Shown here: positions 1 to 8,535 of the stretch, one piece after another
How the letters are laid out: the number at the start of each line of letters is the position of its first letter
Position numbering within the stretch: the stretch's first letter is position 1
Assembly: GCF_001046895.1 (NCBI RefSeq)
Contig: NZ_CAQI01000025.1
Location: 1-64,000, forward strand
Length of the DNA: 64,000 nt
Reading direction: 5' to 3'
Source: Pseudarthrobacter siccitolerans
GTDB lineage: Bacteria > Actinomycetota > Actinomycetes > Actinomycetales > Micrococcaceae
Position numbers and translations under genes: made by a program
Notes under the pieces: generated by a model
Told to the model about the DNA's origin: nothing
Seen by the model: only the letters and a program-made list of their open reading frames with translations
Databases searched by the model: none

Positions 1-145
1 AGACCATGTTCAGAAGGCGATTCACTCTTTCCCCTGAAAAGGCCACTGACTCCGGCATTCCCGTAACCAGGGTCAACTTCGCAACGTTCACAGCCCCCTT
101 CAGCCCTAATACTCCGTTTGGCCTCGCCCGAAAGATCGATCTGCC

Positions 146-481
146 GTGACCAAGAGCAAGCGAAACCCAACGTGGTATCCCGCGACGTCATACTCTACTG
201 GTGTCCTGGAGACTCCGAAGGAGCTTGGCGTAACGCAGGAAGAACACCCCCTGCATGTCAGGCAATGGCAACCGAACGAAGTGGAGAAGCATCCCCTGTT
301 GATATGGACAGGGCTGGCCCCCGGAGACTTCGTGGCACTGCGTGCTAATGACGCCCAGAACTACGTTGGCATGGTGGAATCCAAGACAAGCGACGGGCTG
401 ATGATTTGGATGAGGGACGAAATGAACGAAAGGAGACTCTTCCACTTTCAGGACTGCTGGTCCGTGCAGCTGCTGCATTAG
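146..481 (+). CDS. hypothetical protein, 111 aa
   Basis: Not recognised. The frame opens with GTG and gives a mixed hydrophobic/charged protein with no transmembrane segment or signal peptide. Trp, Phe and Met are well represented in its last 60 residues, and it lacks the Arg/Pro/Ala skew of a shadow frame in high-GC DNA. There is no clear ribosome binding site, so the start is uncertain. It lies just upstream of a decayed permease gene, so it may itself be an accessory remnant. Bases 1-145 show nothing. Confidence 0.4.
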   Translation: MTKSKRNPTWYPATSYSTGVLETPKELGVTQEEHPLHVRQWQPNEVEKHPLLIWTGLAPGDFVALRANDAQNYVGMVESKTSDGLMIWMRDEMNERRLFHFQDCWSVQLLH

Positions 482-659
482 CCGGCGATGAAGTGCACTG
501 CCGGGACAAACGGTTATCCTGCCGACGCAGGAGCCGGTCCCCGCTGACACGGACAAAGAACGCATCCGCCTATGCCCCAGCAGAACGAAGAACTGAACTG
601 GTATTCATTCGGTCACGGGGGACACCTGAGTACATCCCCAGTCTCACCCTCGCCGAGTG

Positions 660-1141
660 ATGTTGGTGCGGATCCTCATGCTCCCGGTCCATCTTTCCTC
701 TTCGCCGGGAGTGACGCTGTCAGCGTGATCGACGCCGGTCCGTTCCTCAAGGCGTTCCTCCTGCTGATAGTCCTGCCCTAGGCTTCGGCTGCCCTGGTGC
801 AGGCTATCGCCCGTCTGCACCTTGCAGGTCAAGCGATAGAAAAGATCATGGCCGGGGCCATGGTGCCCTTGATGAGGGGCACCCTCGCGATCGTCATCGG
901 ATCCCAGGTCGCAGCAGTGGGCTCGCGGATCATCTATCTCGCCCGCATCGTTCCCCTCTACGTCGCCTTCGTCATCATCGCCGTCCTCATAGGAAGAATG
1001 GCAGGACGGGCTGCCCATCTCGACGTTCCGAGCACCAGGGCCGCCATGTTCTCTGCGACCACCCGCAACTCGCTCGCCAGCCGATCTTGTGCAGGGCACG
1101 TTCAGTGCCGGAGCAGGAGTCACACGATCTGGCCAGCATAA
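660..1141 (+). pseudogene. broken arsenical-resistance / bile acid:sodium symporter-type permease
   Basis: Pieces of one membrane protein are spread over two frames. A segment near 660-690 reads as a permease helix (VRILMLPV). It continues in another frame as FLFAGSDAV and a helix ending LLLIVLP, where an in-frame TAG at 779-781 interrupts it. The same frame then runs on through AIEKIMAGAMVPLM and LARIVPLYVAFVIIAVLIG to a conserved-looking RAAMFSATTRNSL near 1074, after which it decays into Arg/Ser-rich sequence. The helix order and the TRNSL-type motif resemble the C-terminal half of the arsenic permease branch of the bile acid:sodium symporter superfamily (family knowledge). One frameshift, one stop and a lost C-terminus make it non-functional. 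Confidence 0.6.
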
Positions 1142-1308
1142 GTACATAGACGGGGCGAGGGTCCTGAACTCTGCTGCTGATAATTTGCAGGTATGAAAAG
1201 CAGCGCCCTGCCACTGTTGACGCCAGGACAGGTACGACAGCAGTCCCTTTCGCTGGTTTTCCTTGCCGGCAGTGTCGTCATTCCTGTTGTATCCCTGGAC
1301 GCCCAGGA

Positions 1309-1761
1309 TTAGCTTCCATCCACCGTCAGTATGAGATCGGCGAAGGCTGAGCCTGCTGGATACCTGAGAAACAGGAGTTCCGCGTCCCGCGAAAGGTAGG
1401 TGTTATACCGTCGCACCGCGCCCTCGCAGGGTTCGGCGGGTAGAGGTCGCAGGTCTACTAGGCGCAAGCGATGGGGCGATTCCTTCCCTCCGACCTCGAA
1501 CGGGTCGTCCACCCAGAGAGAGTCGTCGTGGACGGACAATCTCGCAAGCGGAACGACAAGTTCGCCGCCGTGAGCCTTGAGAACAACCGAAGCTGTCGCT
1601 CGGATTTCCTGGAAACCCTCTGACGCTACTACGGGGACTCGCGCACCTTCGCTGACGGAAAACGTTGCCCCACCGGACGTTTCGACGATGAAATCCGGTT
1701 CCCGGCTCATATAGGCAATCAGTGAATCGCGGATCATCCAAGTCAGGGTGGCCCGGATCAT
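1309..1761 (-). CDS. HtaA-domain-like protein, 150 aa
   Basis: A single-domain protein starting LTW-x(4)-SL-x-x-Y near residues 6-16, followed by a GGA motif and a central HGGEL near residue 64. It ends with a region rich in Leu, Tyr and Phe. This order resembles the HtaA domain of heme-related actinobacterial surface proteins, but there is no signal peptide, sortase motif or membrane anchor, so any role would be cytoplasmic. The start was chosen because this ATG overlaps the stop of the upstream alcohol dehydrogenase scrap in an ATGA, a typical coupled arrangement; the frame could extend to 1788. It is the last gene of the P450-reductase strand. Function unknown. Confidence 0.55.
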   Translation of the reverse strand: MIRATLTWMIRDSLIAYMSREPDFIVETSGGATFSVSEGARVPVVASEGFQEIRATASVVLKAHGGELVVPLARLSVHDDSLWVDDPFEVGGKESPHRLRLVDLRPLPAEPCEGAVRRYNTYLSRDAELLFLRYPAGSAFADLILTVDGS

Positions 1762-1880
1762 GTTGGGAGTTCGTCGGAGTTTTCGCAAGGGACGAGAACA
1801 GCGCGCCCGGGGATCCCGCCGCGCTCGAGACGTGAGAACACCCCGTTGATCGAGGTGAGGGGGAACCTCTCAGCTTTCAT
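1758..1880 (-). pseudogene. C-terminal scrap of a zinc-dependent alcohol dehydrogenase
   Basis: Forty codons read MKAERFPLTSINGVFSRLER followed by GGIPGRAVLVP. This matches the last 40 residues of medium-chain Zn alcohol dehydrogenases, which end in FPL-x-x-IN-x-x-x-x-RL-x-x-G-x-x-x-GRAVLV. An in-frame stop lies two codons upstream, so the rest of the gene is gone. A GGTGA sequence sits before the first ATG, so the scrap may still be translated. Its stop overlaps the start of the HtaA-like gene. It implies that an ADH once stood between the reductase and the HtaA-like gene. Confidence 0.6.
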
Positions 1881-1926
1881 GCTTCACCTGCTTTCGTAAT
1901 CGGTGGTGCGGCCCTCCGAGCGCGCG

Positions 1927-2889
1927 TCACAGGTCGACAACGAGCGTGTCGCTGAGCGCGCGCGAAACACAGACGAACATGCAGTTGTTCGCCTCACGGT
2001 CCCTTTCGGACAGGATGGAATCGCGGTGATCGGGAACGCCGTCGAGCACTTCTACTTCACAGGTGCCACACGTTCCCACGCCGCACGAACTGAGAATGTG
2101 AGCGCCGGCCCCTCGGAGAGCCTCAAGTACGGATTCGTCAGGACCGACGTCGATAAGGGCACCTCGGCGATCCAGCCGGACTTGGAAGCCTGTGGCTCGC
2201 GCTGGAGCCGCGAGGGGAGCAGCCTGGAAAAGCTCCGTGTGAAGCGCGTCGGGATTGCTCCACGACCGTGACTTGTCCTTGAGGTCGGCGAGCAGTTGTG
2301 CGGGTCCACACGCGTAGACTTGAGTACCGCTTCCCCGTTGTGCGAGGGTGGCGTCCAGGTCGAGACGACCGACTTCGTCCCGCGGATGAATGAGCACCCG
2401 ATCACCGTAGGAAGCCAACTCATCCGCGAAGGCGATGGACGCACGGGTACGCCCCGTATAGACCAGCCGCCAGGGCACCTCCAGCCGTTCAGCGGCCTTG
2501 ATCATGGGCAACAAGGGAGTTATGCCGATACCGCCCGCAATGAAGATGTAGTCCTCAGCGGGATAAAGCGGGAAATTGTTGCGTGGACCCCCGATGTCTA
2601 CGATGTCTCCGACATCGAGCGAATCATGGACATACAGCGATCCGCCCTTCCCCTCGGGTTCGCGAAGGACGGCGATCTGATATCTCTGTGGGTCCCAGCG
2701 ATCGCCGCACAGGGAGTACTGGCGAACGAGCCCGTTTTCGAGGTGGAGGTCGATGTGGGCACCCGGTGTCCAATCCGGCAGGCGGCTGTGATCCGGGCGC
2801 GACAGTGTTACGCGGACGACCCGGTCGGAGAGGAGCTCCTTCGCCATGACGACCGCCTGACTGACATGACCTCGCTCCGGCGCGCTCAT
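1927..2889 (-). CDS. VanB-type (PDR) oxidoreductase: flavin, NAD and C-terminal [2Fe-2S]
   Basis: A 320-residue electron-transfer protein of the phthalate dioxygenase reductase family. The flavin-binding RQYS is at 56-59, the nucleotide-binding GGIGITP at 119-125 and CGP at 194-196. The C-terminal plant-type ferredoxin domain has Cys269, Cys274, Cys277 and a distal Cys307. It would pass electrons from NAD(P)H through flavin to its iron-sulfur cluster and then to an oxygenase. It follows the P450 gene on the same strand after a 150-base gap, so the P450 is the likely partner. The ATG at 2889 follows GAGG at good spacing; a GTG two codons upstream is possible. Confidence 0.88.
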   Translation of the reverse strand: MSAPERGHVSQAVVMAKELLSDRVVRVTLSRPDHSRLPDWTPGAHIDLHLENGLVRQYSLCGDRWDPQRYQIAVLREPEGKGGSLYVHDSLDVGDIVDIGGPRNNFPLYPAEDYIFIAGGIGITPLLPMIKAAERLEVPWRLVYTGRTRASIAFADELASYGDRVLIHPRDEVGRLDLDATLAQRGSGTQVYACGPAQLLADLKDKSRSWSNPDALHTELFQAAPLAAPARATGFQVRLDRRGALIDVGPDESVLEALRGAGAHILSSCGVGTCGTCEVEVLDGVPDHRDSILSERDREANNCMFVCVSRALSDTLVVDL

Positions 2890-3039
2890 ATACACCTCGT
2901 AGCACGCGGACGGCGCACGCTTGGTGCCGCAGGGTTGGTCGTCTCGGGGCGTGATCCGAGCGGTCTCGGGGACCGTGACTTATTCATAACGTGCCTCCGT
3001 TGGCAAGAAACGTGTGGTGGGCTTTAGCCTCTGACTCAA

Positions 3040-4236
3040 TCAATCCCACTCGACTGCGAGGGGAATCGACTCGAAGATCTGCATCCTGTTGTTGGGTTGC
3101 ATGACAACGTCCCCCGCGAGCTCCAGTGACGTGACTCGACGAGCAAACGCCGTGACCATGCTCTCGGCTTCCAGCCGTGCAATGTGCTGTCCCACACACT
3201 GATGTATACCAATTCCGAAGCCCAGGTGGCCGGACGGATCTCGATCCAGGTCAAACTCGGTGGGGCGGTCCCATCTACGGGGGTCTCGATTGGCTCCCAG
3301 TATCGAGAGGAAAATCTTCTCTCCCGCAGGGATCGTGACTCCTCCCAGTTCCACGTCGGTGGTTGCCGCCCGAAACATCGCTGTTATCGGACTTTCAAGA
3401 CGAACCGCCTCATCGAAAGCGATACGGGCAAGAGCGGGATCCTCACGTAGCCGTCGATACTGATCAGGATGACGCGCGAGTGAGGCAATCACAGCCGAAA
3501 TGCCGTTTACCGTGGTGTCGACCCCCGCCGCCAACAAAGCGAACACGATGTCACTTGCTTGCTGATCGGTAATTTCCCCACGATCCCGTGCTTCCCAGAC
3601 ATCGCTGGCGATCCTGCCGGGCACGAGGGCTTCTCGTCGTGTGTTTTCCGCAATCCATTCCCAGATCGGGGGAATTCGGTCCTCCATGTGATGCGAAAGC
3701 TCATTAGGGGGGCCGGACAGGTTGAAGAGATATGCGCCAAAGAGCGCGAGATCTACCTGCTCGTGATTGCGGATTCCCAGGGCTTCGAGAAATACCCGCT
3801 GCGGGAAGACATGAGATATGTCAGAGACACCGTCGATGCGGTCACGACCGGCCAGTCCGTCGATCAGCGTGTTCGCCTCGGCCATCCAGACAGGACGCAG
3901 TGCGCGCAATTTTCGTGGTCCGATGACCGTACTCGCCGCGCGCCGGATCGAGTCATGCCGCGGCGGATCCGCTTCGAGGATCCCGAGTGGTTCCTGCGGG
4001 TCGGGTCCCCTTCGAATATTGACCAGCCCGATGCCGGAACCTACCTCGAAAGTCTGCCATTCCCGGAAAAGCCGATCGACGATGTCAAAGCGACCAGTGG
4101 CGTAGACCCCGTATTTTTCCAAGTAGACGACTTCGCCCGCTTCGCGCAACTCGTCGTGCGCCGCTACATGGTCGCTCGTGGACGCATCCGAATACGGGTC
4201 TATGGACACGACACGATCACGAGGAATGGTGAACAA
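3040..4236 (-). CDS. cytochrome P450, CYP199-like
   Basis: A complete 398-residue class I-size P450. It has the I-helix AGVDTT at 237-242, the K-helix EAVR at 276-279 and the heme loop FGIGIHQCVG with Cys347 as thiolate ligand. The C-helix region EADPPRHDSIRR, the N-terminal REAG-x-VVYL...YGVYA pattern and the HLGFGIGIHQCVGQ block resemble the CYP199 family, whose members demethylate or hydroxylate para-substituted benzoates. The substrate here is inferred from resemblance only. The TTG start follows a GGAAGG; no better start is in frame. No separate ferredoxin is nearby; a VanB-type reductase follows. Confidence 0.88.
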   Translation of the reverse strand: MFTIPRDRVVSIDPYSDASTSDHVAAHDELREAGEVVYLEKYGVYATGRFDIVDRLFREWQTFEVGSGIGLVNIRRGPDPQEPLGILEADPPRHDSIRRAASTVIGPRKLRALRPVWMAEANTLIDGLAGRDRIDGVSDISHVFPQRVFLEALGIRNHEQVDLALFGAYLFNLSGPPNELSHHMEDRIPPIWEWIAENTRREALVPGRIASDVWEARDRGEITDQQASDIVFALLAAGVDTTVNGISAVIASLARHPDQYRRLREDPALARIAFDEAVRLESPITAMFRAATTDVELGGVTIPAGEKIFLSILGANRDPRRWDRPTEFDLDRDPSGHLGFGIGIHQCVGQHIARLEAESMVTAFARRVTSLELAGDVVMQPNNRMQIFESIPLAVEWD

Positions 4237-5025
4237 GGGTCCGCCTTCCAGTAACTGGGATGGGGGATCTTCTGCGGGCTCTCGACACGCAGAAAGACTC
4301 CACGTGCGATGTGAATCGACCGGTACGAGCCTCGGCCGATAGAGATTGTGTCATCTTTGACCACCTGTGTTTTTGGACCCAGAAATCTCTGGAGTCATTA
4401 TTTTTGAATCAGTGGCGCAACAAGCTTCTGCGCTTGCAGTTCGAGCGTTCAGTGCCCAGCAAACTTCGGAGTGCTACAATTTGAGCGCTCAATATAGAAC
4501 GGTAAAGTGATCCAGATCTCTTGTCAATATTCTCTTCGCACCGGCGGTGATGAAATCAGCCTCAATCGGCCGTGCGACAAGCAGCGAAGCCCAGTCCTAG
4601 CAGGGCTAACGCTTCTAACCTTAGCCGCAGTCATCGTACTCACGCCGCGAGCCCTTGAGCCTTCATAGCTGGCAAATCGACGTAACCAGTGGTCAATATA
4701 GTTGAAGAAGTTGTACTAGAGGACAAATCCATCAATTGAAGGTGGACCTTGCCGTGAGCCGGGGACAGCAACCGACCATCCGCGGTGGTGCATACGGAAA
4801 GGACATCGAGGTGGCTGGAAACCTCTAGACGAACGGTCCCGGGGCCTCGGAAGACCGCCGGCTCATTCGTTCACCGGTGGGCGTCTGCGAAGCAAAGTCC
4901 CTCGGCCACTCGTCAGGCTAGGGAACACCCCAACCTGACGTCAGCTGATCCCCCAACACCTGTCAGGTTAGGGTCGAAATCATTTGGGCTGCCCAGGAAC
5001 GCAACAGGATCCACCGTCGCGTCGT
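4237..5025. other. gene-free stretch with P450 promoter region
   Basis: About 790 bases with no convincing gene. The first 260 bases form the P450 upstream region, with locally lower GC and two similar palindromic sites (listed separately). Farther along, 4912-4939 forms an imperfect hairpin (GTCAGG arm against CCTGAC, 10 of 12 pairs, AACA loop). It is followed by the palindrome CTGACGTCAG (4935-4944) and by a direct copy, GTCAGGTTAGGG, at 4962-4973. The stretch 4500-4900 shows nothing I can name. Confidence 0.5.
4440..4492. promoter_or_regulatory. two operator-like palindromes upstream of the P450 gene
   Basis: TTGAGCGCTCAA at 4481-4492 is a perfect 12-base palindrome, and TTCGAGCGTTCA at 4440-4451 is a related imperfect copy 41 bases away. 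They lie about 200-255 bases upstream of the P450 start in an AT-richer stretch. The spacing of four helical turns suggests a regulator binding two sites. No regulator gene for this cluster is visible in the window. Confidence 0.4.
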
Positions 5026-5511
5026 CTACGGCTCGTTTCGCGGTCGCCTTAGTGCGTGTCCGAACCGCTCCCGGGCAGTTCGAGCGGACGTGCCGAGGGC
5101 GGCACCGATAACTTCCCAGGAGTCTCCGTTCGCCCGGGCTGCGCTGACGGCCGCGGCGAGCTCGGACTCGGCCCTCACGGCAGCCGTACGGGCAGCGGTG
5201 ATGCGGCGGAAGTCCGCGGCGCCCTTGTCAACCTGCGGTGTCGGGTTAGGGCGAAGGAGTGTGCCATCCACCCGCAGCGGCGAGGCTAGGTGCTCAACAT
5301 GCAGGACGTAACCTTGTTCCGGCCCGCGCTGAATGTAGAGGGTAAGGACGCTCTTTCCCTCGCCATCATCAAAGTCCACTTTCCCGTAGCTTTCACTCGG
5401 GCCAACTGGCCATGGGCGCGGCCTCAACCGCCCTGTGGCTTCGTACTGTGTCGGCTCGTAGACGAACTCCCGGACCCGGGAGTTGGGGGCTTGTGCTTCG
5501 CGAGGGCTCAT
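5026..5511 (-). CDS. hypothetical protein with C-terminal helix-turn-helix-like segment, 161 aa
   Basis: Not recognised as a named family. The N-terminal 90 residues are beta-rich with a VLTLYIQRG segment. The C-terminal 60 residues form an Ala/Glu-rich helix followed by WEVIGAALGTSARTARERFG, which resembles the short HTH tail of many small actinobacterial proteins. The start is supported by GGAGAA about eight bases upstream. It stands alone, with gene-poor DNA on both sides. Confidence 0.6.
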   Translation of the reverse strand: MSPREAQAPNSRVREFVYEPTQYEATGRLRPRPWPVGPSESYGKVDFDDGEGKSVLTLYIQRGPEQGYVLHVEHLASPLRVDGTLLRPNPTPQVDKGAADFRRITAARTAAVRAESELAAAVSAARANGDSWEVIGAALGTSARTARERFGHALRRPRNEP

Positions 5512-6247
5512 GCCGGCCGTTCTCCTTCAGTTGTCTTGCCGCTGCGACCCGATGCATAGGGGCCGCGGCAAGGACTCTCTTACCGGTCTTGTGATGCTGC
5601 TTCATACTGGATTCCCCCATCCACTGGATCACTTTGATGTTCGCAGCGGACTGCAGGCAGCGCTCTAGTACAGATACCAGTACAAGCTACTCAGGGGTTG
5701 AAGCGCACGAGTAGCGGGTACTCGATCTTTCCCGTAAGTGGTTTCGGCAATCACTCGTGCGTTTCCATCCCGAAATGACTGCTGGAGCCTCGAAGGAAAC
5801 CTGCCCCTTTACCCGCCACCTTCTGGAACTTCGGAGTCCGGTTCAGCCCATTCCAAGGCTGCGACGAGGTGTCCCTCGTCCGGCAGCGCTTGTTGTTCGG
5901 CCACGGGAAGCTTGTCGTAGGTGCAGGCAGCGACGGCCATGGGTAAGTTGAGCGGCCGAGGCTGTACCGGACGCTGCGGTCGTTCCTGGTGCCGCAGATG
6001 AGAATTCCCGCCGACTTCGTCGGCCGGGTGCTATCCCAACACGGCGCGGTTGATTTCCGCTAACCGGTGCATCCCTATGCCAGTTACCTGTTCCGTCACC
6101 AATGGGTGGCGGATGGACGCATCGAGGTGAATCTTGAGCGCGCACACATCCGGGGTCAATTCACCGTCTTCGCGTTCTGCTGGCGCGGCCTGAAGCCAGG
6201 GGTCCGGCATTGTGGCATCCACAAAGCCGGCATGCCATACTCGGCGC
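5512..6247. other. gene-poor stretch, possibly holding decayed coding sequence
   Basis: About 735 bases without a gene I can support. Short open frames occur on both strands. One on the plus strand around 5826-5950 (reading WNFGVRFSPFQGCDEVSLV) and one on the minus strand around 6031-6250 look protein-like, but neither has a start signal or a family I recognise. They may be remnants. The first 200 bases are the promoter region of the hypothetical gene ending at 5026. Confidence 0.35.
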
Positions 6248-6550
6248 GTGACGCCGTCGTATTCCTTCAAAGCCGTGCTGTGGCTGTATCCCGGCGAGGC
6301 CGGCTGGCACTTCGTGACCCTGCCGGAAGAGGTGGCGGATGATGTCCGCGTTCAAACGGCAGGGGCCAGCAAAGCGTTCGGCTCCATCAAAGTCACGGCC
6401 GGGATCGGCGGACACTCCTGGCAGACTTCACTCTTCCGGGACAACAAAACCAGCTCGTACCTGCTGCCCGTGAAGAAGGCTGTCAGGGACAAAGCCAAGA
6501 TCGGCGAGGGTGACGAAGTAACCGTCCACCTTTCCTTCGACGCCCTCTGA
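6248..6550 (+). CDS. DUF1905 domain protein, 100 aa
   Basis: A small beta-rich protein that begins SFKAVLWLYPGEAGWHFVTLP and ends EGDEVTVHLSFDA, the pattern of DUF1905. The domain's function is not known, and it is often found alone as here. The GTG start is preferred because the domain begins four residues later; the upstream in-frame extension to 6212 has no conserved content. No clear ribosome binding site precedes the GTG. It is convergent with metZ. Confidence 0.75.
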   Translation: MTPSYSFKAVLWLYPGEAGWHFVTLPEEVADDVRVQTAGASKAFGSIKVTAGIGGHSWQTSLFRDNKTSSYLLPVKKAVRDKAKIGEGDEVTVHLSFDAL

Positions 6551-6602
6551 CCTGGATAACGAAAAACCCAGCCGCGGAGCCCGACCCAAACCCCGGCCGG
6601 CG

Positions 6603-7811
6603 CTAAATCTGCTTGAGGGCCTGTTCCAGGTCGCCAATCAGGTCGTCTACGTCCTCAAGACCCACTGAGAGCCGCACAACTCCGTCACTAAGCCCAATCG
6701 CCGCCCGGCCCTCCGGTCCCATCGCGCGGTGCGTGGTGGTGGCCGGATGCGTAATCAGGGACTTGGAATCGCCCAGGTTGTTGGAGATGTCGATGATCCG
6801 CAAGGCATCCAGCAGCGCAAAAGCGGCCTCCTTGCCGGAGCGGCCGCCGGAGGGTGCAAGTTCCAGGGTGAGCACCGTGCCGCCGGCCTTCATTTGCTTT
6901 GCGGCGAGGGCGTACTGCGGGTGGGACTTCAGCAGCGGGTACTTCACCCAGTTCACGGCAGGCTGCTGCTCCAGCCACTCGGCGATCCTCAGGGCGGAGG
7001 CGGAGGAGTGGTTGACGCGCAGGGCCATGGTCTCCAGGCCCTTGGTGAGGACCCAGGCGTTGAAGGCGGACAGCGACGGGCCGGTGTGCCGCATCAGCTG
7101 CTTGACGGGGCCCTCAATGAATTCCTTGGTGCCCAGGATGGCACCGCCCAGCACCCGGCCCTGGCCGTCGATGTGCTTGGTGCCGGAGTAGACAATGACG
7201 TCCGCACCGAACTGCCCGCAGCGCTGCAGCAGGGGAGTGGCAAAAACGTTGTCGACGACCACGGTGGCGCCCGCCGCATGGGCGAGGTCGCTCACCGCCG
7301 CGATGTCCACGATCTCCTGCATGGGATTGGACGGTGATTCGAAGAAAACGGCGGTAGTGGGCTGCGACAGAGCTGACCGCCACTGGTCCAGGTCCGGGCC
7401 GTCCACGAAGACGGTTTCCACACCCCATCGCGGCAGGATCTCGTTCAGGATCACAAAGCAGGAGCCAAAGAGTGAGCGGGCGGCCACTACCCGGTCGCCG
7501 GCAGCCAGCAACGCACCCAAAGCGGTGAAAACGGCTGACATGCCCGACGCCGTCGCAAAGCACGCCTCGGTTCCCTCGAGCAGGCGGAGCCGCTCCTGGA
7601 AGGTGGCCACGGAGGGGTTGCCGTAGCGGGAGTAGACGAAGCGCTCGTCCTCGCCGGTGAAGGCCCGCTCGGCAGCGGCGGCCGATTCGTACACGAAGCC
7701 TGAATTCAGGAAGACAGCCTCGCTGGTCTCCTGGAAGTTGGTGCGGTCCAGTCCGCCGCGGACGGCCTGTGTGTCAGGGCTCCAGCCGGCGGCGTCTTCG
7801 TTGAAGGTCAC
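6603..7811 (-). CDS. metZ: O-succinylhomoserine sulfhydrylase (PLP enzyme)
   Basis: A 402-residue Cys/Met-metabolism PLP enzyme. YSRYGNPS at 60-67 contacts the cofactor phosphate, DNVFAT is at 187-192, and Lys212 in YSGTKHIDGQGR forms the Schiff base. The GQGR after the lysine and the overall sequence fit MetZ, which makes homocysteine from an activated homoserine and sulfide in the cytoplasm; O-acetylhomoserine use cannot be excluded. It starts with GTG immediately after the rhodanese stop, so the three genes DUF1737-rhodanese-metZ form one operon under a SAM riboswitch. Confidence 0.88.
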   Translation of the reverse strand: MTFNEDAAGWSPDTQAVRGGLDRTNFQETSEAVFLNSGFVYESAAAAERAFTGEDERFVYSRYGNPSVATFQERLRLLEGTEACFATASGMSAVFTALGALLAAGDRVVAARSLFGSCFVILNEILPRWGVETVFVDGPDLDQWRSALSQPTTAVFFESPSNPMQEIVDIAAVSDLAHAAGATVVVDNVFATPLLQRCGQFGADVIVYSGTKHIDGQGRVLGGAILGTKEFIEGPVKQLMRHTGPSLSAFNAWVLTKGLETMALRVNHSSASALRIAEWLEQQPAVNWVKYPLLKSHPQYALAAKQMKAGGTVLTLELAPSGGRSGKEAAFALLDALRIIDISNNLGDSKSLITHPATTTHRAMGPEGRAAIGLSDGVVRLSVGLEDVDDLIGDLEQALKQI

Positions 7812-8222
7812 TTAGTTCTTTCCCAGGTTGGTAGGCAGGCCGCGGTTCTTCCAGCCATTAACGGTGCGTTCGCCGTAGCGGTCCGGCTCGCCTTCGAAGC
7901 CCTCCAGCACGTTGTAGGAGGTGAAGCCGGCCTGCGTGGCGGCGATGGCGGCGGAGATGGATCGCTGGCCGGAACGGCACAGGAAGACCAGCTCAGTTGC
8001 AGGGTCCTCGGGGGCCTGCAGGCTCAGGTCCTTGAGGAAATCGGGGTTGGGGATGCCGCCCGGGAAGGTCCACTGGATGAACAGCGGATCGTTTTCCGTG
8101 GCCTTCGTGTCCGGGATGCCGATATGCGCCCATTCGCCCTCGGTGCGGACGTCCACCAGGATAGCGCCCTGCTGCAGCTTGTCCCAGGCTTCCTGCGGCG
8201 TAAGGTCTCCTGCGTAGCTCAT
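7812..8222 (-). CDS. rhodanese-like sulfurtransferase, 136 aa
   Basis: A single rhodanese domain. VDVRTEGEW at 23-31 is the usual N-terminal motif and Cys82 in LCRSGQRS is the active-site cysteine in a six-residue loop, so it should carry a persulfide. It overlaps the DUF1737 gene by four bases upstream and abuts metZ downstream. Its place between them suggests it handles sulfane sulfur for homocysteine synthesis, although that role is inferred. Confidence 0.88.
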   Translation of the reverse strand: MSYAGDLTPQEAWDKLQQGAILVDVRTEGEWAHIGIPDTKATENDPLFIQWTFPGGIPNPDFLKDLSLQAPEDPATELVFLCRSGQRSISAAIAATQAGFTSYNVLEGFEGEPDRYGERTVNGWKNRGLPTNLGKN

Positions 8223-8494
8223 GCGTGGCCCTCCCCGGCGAACTCAAGGTCTTCGCCGAGTCCAAGCTCGTCCACGGCGGTGGCTACTGCGGCGTCGGCG
8301 GAAGCGACGGCTGCCGGCAGGACCACGGCCTGCGCCACGATGGCAGTGAGGCCGTTGAACGTGACGGCCGGGCTCCCGTGCAGCACGTAGCCCTCGGCCA
8401 AGGCAGCGGAAATCCGCTCACAGAAGGACCGGTCATCCGGCCCTGTGATCAGGCGGTAGGCCAGCTTTTCTTCGGGGGCAGGTGCGTCAGACAT
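8219..8494 (-). CDS. DUF1737 domain protein, 91 aa
   Basis: A small protein with YRLITGPDDRSFCERISAAL near residues 13-32 and YVLHGSPAVTFNG near 36-48, the pattern of DUF1737, a short domain of unknown function. The C-terminal part is Ala-rich. It is the first gene of the riboswitch-led operon and overlaps the rhodanese start by four bases. GAAGGAG lies just upstream of its start. Confidence 0.75.
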   Translation of the reverse strand: MSDAPAPEEKLAYRLITGPDDRSFCERISAALAEGYVLHGSPAVTFNGLTAIVAQAVVLPAAVASADAAVATAVDELGLGEDLEFAGEGHA

Positions 8495-8535
8495 GACGGA
8501 TCTCCTTCTCTCACGCTTGCAGCTCGAATCGGTCG

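Noticed and set aside
4260-4484. Small plus-strand frame of 74 codons upstream of the P450 gene
   Set aside because: No ribosome site and no conserved pattern; it overlaps promoter-like palindromes.
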